From assembly GCF_013201705.1 (NCBI RefSeq), contig NZ_CP053837.1, positions 1,364,001 to 1,428,000 of the forward strand: DNA of 64,000 bases, in the 5' to 3' direction. Both the position numbers and the translations under genes were made by a program. Position 1 is the first letter of the stretch; each line of letters opens with the position of its first letter. Below, in pieces: positions 60,890-64,000 of this stretch. Below the pieces are notes generated by a model. The model had not been told where the DNA came from. It worked only from the letters and a program-made list of their open reading frames with translations, and made no database searches. This DNA comes from Aliarcobacter faecis (GTDB lineage Bacteria; Campylobacterota; Campylobacteria; Campylobacterales; Arcobacteraceae).

Positions 60890-62770
60890 ATGGTTATAGG
60901 GGTAAAACAAAAGATATTTATATCTTTGATTTCAATTTCACTATTCGCTAGTATTTCATTTGGTTTTTTTATATATATTAGCCAAAAAAATACTTTTTAT
61001 GAATCACTAGAAAAGCAGTTAAGAGCAGCTATAAATGCCACTATCTTATATTTAGGTGAGGATTTTGTAGATAAATATACTCAAGAAAATCCTATTGATA
61101 GAGATTTACACTTCTCTTTTGTAGAGAAATTGAGTAAATTTGCACAAGAAACTAATCTTGAATATATCTATGTAATGATAAAAGATAAAGATATCGTTCG
61201 TACATCACTATCAAGTGCAACAAAAGAAGAGTTAGAAAAAGGTGAATATGATGAGTTCTTAGTTGAGTATGAAGCAAGTCAATTAGTACAAAATGGATTT
61301 TTTAAAAATAATGAATTTTTTGAAAACACTATTGATAAATATGGGCATTTCTATTCTTTAATTAAAGCATTTGAATCTCCAGAAAAGAAATTATATTTAA
61401 TTGGTGCTGATATTGATATAGCAGAAGTACATAGCTCTTTAAATAATATTTTAATTAAGACAATTTTAATAACTCTTTTAATTCAAGTACTAGCAATAGT
61501 TTTTGCATATCTCATAAGCTCTTCTATTGGTAAGAAAATCAAATCTACACAAACTGGAATTTTAGACTTCTTCGATTTTTTATCAAGAAAAAAATCTAGT
61601 GTAAGTCATCTTGAAGTAAAAGAATTAGATGAGTTTGGAATTATGGCAAAAACTATAAATGAAAATATAGATATTATACAAAAAGGTGTTATTGCAGATA
61701 ATCAAACAGTTAACGAATTTGTAAATATCTCAAATCAGATTCAAGTTGGTAATTTAAATGGAAAAATTGAACTAAACCCATCAAATCCACAACTTCTTGA
61801 GCTAAAAAATGTATTTAATAGTATGGTTTTAATGCTAAATTCTAATGTAAAACTGATTTTAGAAGTTTTAGAAAAATACTCACTATATGATTTTACTAAA
61901 AAAATTGAGAATAAAGATTTACAAGGAGAACTGGGAAAATTGGTTTTAGATGTAAATAATCTAGGAAGTGAAATAACAAATTTATTAGTTGAAAATATGA
62001 AAAATGGAGTTATTTTACAGAATAGTTCAACTCAACTATTAAATAATGTAAATATTTTAAATAGCGCTTCAAATAAAGCAGCTGTTGCTCTTGAAGAAAC
62101 AGCTGCTGCAATAGAAGAGATAACAGGAAATATAAGACAATCAAATCAAAATATCTCTTCTATGACATCTTTAGCAAATAACTTAAATAAGTCTTCAAAA
62201 GATGGAGAGCAACTAGCACATAAAACTACAAATGCTATGCAAAATATAAATAATCAAGTTGAAATGATAAATGAAGCTATTACAGTTATTGATAATATTG
62301 CATTCCAAACAAATATTTTATCTTTAAATGCAGCAGTAGAAGCAGCAACAGCAGGAGAAGCTGGAAAAGGTTTTGCTGTGGTTGCACAAGAAGTAAGAAA
62401 TCTAGCAACAAGAAGTGCTGAAGCTGCAAAAGAGATAAAAAATTTGGTTGAGAAAGCAAAAGAGATTACAAGTAATGGAAGAGATATTGCAAATAATATG
62501 ATAGATGGTTACTCAAAATTAAACAGTGATATAAATTTAACTATTGACTTAATAAGTAGTGTTCAAGGTGCAAGTAAAGAACAACTTTTAGGAATTGAAC
62601 AGATAAATAATGCTATCAACTCTCTAGATAAACAAACTCAAGATAATGCAAATGTTGCATCTTTAACTAAAGAAATAGCACAAAGTACAGATAAAATAGC
62701 AAAAATAATTGTTGAAGATACAAATAATAAAGAGTTTATAGGAAAAAATAGTATAAAAAAGACTTCATAA
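60890..62770 (+). CDS. Methyl-accepting chemotaxis protein, Cache-like sensor
   Basis: 626 residues. TM1 is at about 9-28. The periplasmic sensor (about 29-185) contains [25 protein letters not shown] and [23 protein letters not shown], a pattern resembling single Cache sensors. TM2 is at about 188-212, then a HAMP region and a signalling domain with the tip [19 protein letters not shown] near 465-485. The signalling half closely resembles that of the first chemoreceptor in the window. After the shared EFIGKN it ends within eight residues (SIKKTS), lacking the roughly 45-residue tail and terminal EWESF found there. An IS256-family element begins shortly downstream. Ligand unknown. Confidence 0.92.
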   Translation: MVIGVKQKIFISLISISLFASISFGFFIYISQKNTFYESLEKQLRAAINATILYLGEDFVDKYTQENPIDRDLHFSFVEKLSKFAQETNLEYIYVMIKDKDIVRTSLSSATKEELEKGEYDEFLVEYEASQLVQNGFFKNNEFFENTIDKYGHFYSLIKAFESPEKKLYLIGADIDIAEVHSSLNNILIKTILITLLIQVLAIVFAYLISSSIGKKIKSTQTGILDFFDFLSRKKSSVSHLEVKELDEFGIMAKTINENIDIIQKGVIADNQTVNEFVNISNQIQVGNLNGKIELNPSNPQLLELKNVFNSMVLMLNSNVKLILEVLEKYSLYDFTKKIENKDLQGELGKLVLDVNNLGSEITNLLVENMKNGVILQNSSTQLLNNVNILNSASNKAAVALEETAAAIEEITGNIRQSNQNISSMTSLANNLNKSSKDGEQLAHKTTNAMQNINNQVEMINEAITVIDNIAFQTNILSLNAAVEAATAGEAGKGFAVVAQEVRNLATRSAEAAKEIKNLVEKAKEITSNGRDIANNMIDGYSKLNSDINLTIDLISSVQGASKEQLLGIEQINNAINSLDKQTQDNANVASLTKEIAQSTDKIAKIIVEDTNNKEFIGKNSIKKTS

Positions 62771-62818
62771 AATAAGTAATGGCAAAAGGATAGATGATGT
62801 AGAGCTTATAAAATATCG

Positions 62819-62891
62819 CTGTTAGAAATTCCGTGTCAATCTGATAAAATAATATCAAGGATGGTCCTCGTTCCTGCGGGGTTACACGACA
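62819..62891 (+). other. Probable left end and leader of the IS256-family element
   Basis: The sequence from about 62819 (gttagaaattccgtgtcaat, then ctgataaaat) looks like an IS terminal region, and the local base composition shifts. 62866-62881 (CCTCG, 6-nt loop, CGGGG) can form a GC-rich hairpin unusual for this AT-rich window, just before the transposase ATG at 62892. The exact inverted repeat cannot be fixed because the right end is outside the window. Confidence 0.4.
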
Positions 62892-63407
62892 ATGGAAGAG
62901 AGAATAAACTTTGACTTTAATGAAGTTTTAGAACAATTTAAAAATGGTAAAAATTTTACAGGTAAAGATGGACTTTTAGCTCCACTTATCAAACAACTAA
63001 CAGAAGCTACTTTAGAAGCAGAAGTAGAATCACATATTGCTAATGATATCCTTTCTGGAACAAGAAATAGAAAAAATGGTGTAAATAAAAAAACTATTAA
63101 AGGTCTATCTGATGGTTCTTTTGAACTTGAAACACCAAGAGATAGGAATGGAACATTCGAACCTCAAATAGTAAAAAAACATCAGACTACAATCTCAAAT
63201 GAAATAGAAGAAAAAATACTTTCAATGTATGGACTTGGAATGAGTTATACAGATATATCTTCACATATTGAATAGATATATCAAGTATCTATTTCAACTG
63301 CAACAATAAGTACTATTACTGATAAAATTATAGATAGAGTAAAAGCTTGGCAAAGTAGACCATTAGATTCTATATATCCATTTGTTTGGTTAGATGCAAT
63401 ACATTAT

Positions 63408-63430
63408 CTTGTGCTTGCACTCTCTTCGAG
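63408..63430 (+). repeat. 23-nt insert, copy 1, inside the transposase
   Basis: The sequence cttgtgcttgcact… ending gag lies exactly between codons TAT (Tyr of DAIHY) and AAA (Lys of KIKDGG). It differs from copy 2 at two positions (C versus T). It contains gtgc-tt-gcac inverted arms. The next bases are AAAA. Confidence 0.8.
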
Positions 63431-63750
63431 AAAATCAAAGATGGTGGGAAATATGTTTCAAAAGCTGTTTACACAGTTTTAGGTGTAAATATGGAAGGCA
63501 AAAAAGATATATTAGGACTTTACCTTTCAGAGTCTGAAGGAGCTAACTTCTGGCTTTCAGTTCTTACAGATTTAAACAATAGAGGCTTACAAGATATTTT
63601 AATTGCATCTGTTGATGGATTAAAAGGATTTCCAGAAGCAATAAAAACTATTTTTCCTAAAACAGAAGTGCAACTTTGTATTATTCATCAAATAAGAAAT
63701 TCTATTCGTTATGTTGCTGCCAAGAATCATAAAGAGTTCATGAAAGATTT

Positions 63751-63773
63751 CTTGTGCTTGCACTTTCTTTGAG
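63751..63773 (+). repeat. 23-nt insert, copy 2, inside the transposase
   Basis: The sequence cttgtgcttgcact… ending gag interrupts the codon TTA; removing it restores GAT-TTA-AAA-CCA (D-L-K-P). It is the same length, same orientation and same T|AAAA context as copy 1, 343 nt downstream of it. Confidence 0.8.
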
Positions 63774-64000
63774 AAAACCAGTTTATCAAGCAGTTTCAAA
63801 AGAAGTAGCAGAAGAAGCACTTTTAGCCTTAGATGAAAAGTGGGGAAAACTTTATCCAATAGTGCTTCAATCTTGGAATAATAAATGGGAGAATTTATCT
63901 GTTTATTTCAAATACCCACCAGAGATTAGAAAAGTAATTTATACAACAAATATTATTGAATCAGTACATAGACAATTTAGGAAACTTACTAAGACTAAAG

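Larger units (their letters stand above)
62892..64000 (+). pseudogene. IS256-family (mutator-type) transposase, broken, runs off the window
   Basis: The first 127 codons read normally: TGKDGLLAPLIKQLTEATLEAEVESHI is the classic IS256 N-terminus, then RNRKNGVNKKTIKG and SMYGLGMSYTDISSHIE. A TAG at 63273-63275 replaces the expected residue before IYQVSISTATIS. The frame then runs to VWLDAIHY and is broken by a 23-nt insert (63408-63430). It resumes as KIKDGGKYVSKAVY through SVDGLKGFPEAI and CIIHQIRNSIRYVA, carrying DDE-region sequence. A second 23-nt insert (63751-63773) breaks it again before KPVYQAVSKE and NIIESVHRQFRKLTKTK. With both inserts removed the frame is continuous apart from the TAG. 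No active transposase is expected. Confidence 0.9.

Overview
The window is AT-rich, tightly packed bacterial chromosome. Protein families and gene order point to the Campylobacterota, most likely Arcobacteraceae (Arcobacter/Aliarcobacter). Supporting signs are the runs tatD-mltD-rlpA-kdsC-lptC-lptA-engB, ubiX-coaD-tmk-hisS-speA-cysE and msbA-pyrD-M16 protease-dapA-SDR, which I recall from Campylobacter jejuni, together with overlapping start and stop codons and many TTG starts. I see no rRNA, tRNA or CRISPR array.

Layout. 1-2.7 kb: the 3' end of a TonB-dependent receptor, a secreted GH3 enzyme, two J-domain proteins and a Panacea-like protein. 2.8-5.4 kb: a chemoreceptor and an acyl-CoA thioesterase. 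5.4-14.3 kb (minus strand): argA-like GNAT, engB, lptA, lptC, kdsC, hisB, rlpA, mltD-like, tatD, a small unknown gene, hslU, hslV, rplI, so mostly envelope biogenesis plus the HslUV protease. 14.3-15.2 kb: a serine-recombinase homologue that has lost catalytic residues, with a repeat-rich upstream region. 15.2-21.3 kb (plus): ubiX, coaD, tmk, hisS, speA, cysE and a TauE/SafE permease. 21.3-33.8 kb: mixed housekeeping and signalling genes (ABC-F, YqeY, a diguanylate cyclase, modD, an orphan OppC-type permease, rsmD, rny, a 5-FTHF cyclo-ligase, a TlpA lipoprotein, ftsY, a TonB-like protein).

33.8-46.9 kb looks accessory. It holds a GGDEF-EAL gene broken by one in-frame TAA, a di-haem cytochrome c peroxidase, and an operon of a 2502-residue autotransporter, a periplasmic parvulin-type isomerase and a lipoprotein alpha/beta hydrolase. 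It lies between ftsY and radA, which I recall as neighbours in C. jejuni. 47-60.2 kb returns to core genes: radA, a FlK-like thioesterase, ybeY, perR-like, an EEP nuclease, murJ, msbA-like, pyrD, M16 protease, dapA, SDR, pgsA, rseP. 60.2-60.9 kb is a decayed intergenic stretch. It is followed by a second chemoreceptor and, at the right edge, a broken IS256-family transposase.

The observations most worth checking are: tatD with no ATG/GTG/TTG available and an apparent ATA start; two nearly identical 23-nt inserts that each interrupt the IS256 transposase at a T|AAAA site; the single nonsense codon that separates an intact GGDEF from an otherwise intact EAL domain; the catalytically degenerate serine recombinase beside a 10-bp inverted repeat; and the autotransporter module with in-frame 204-bp tandem repeats.
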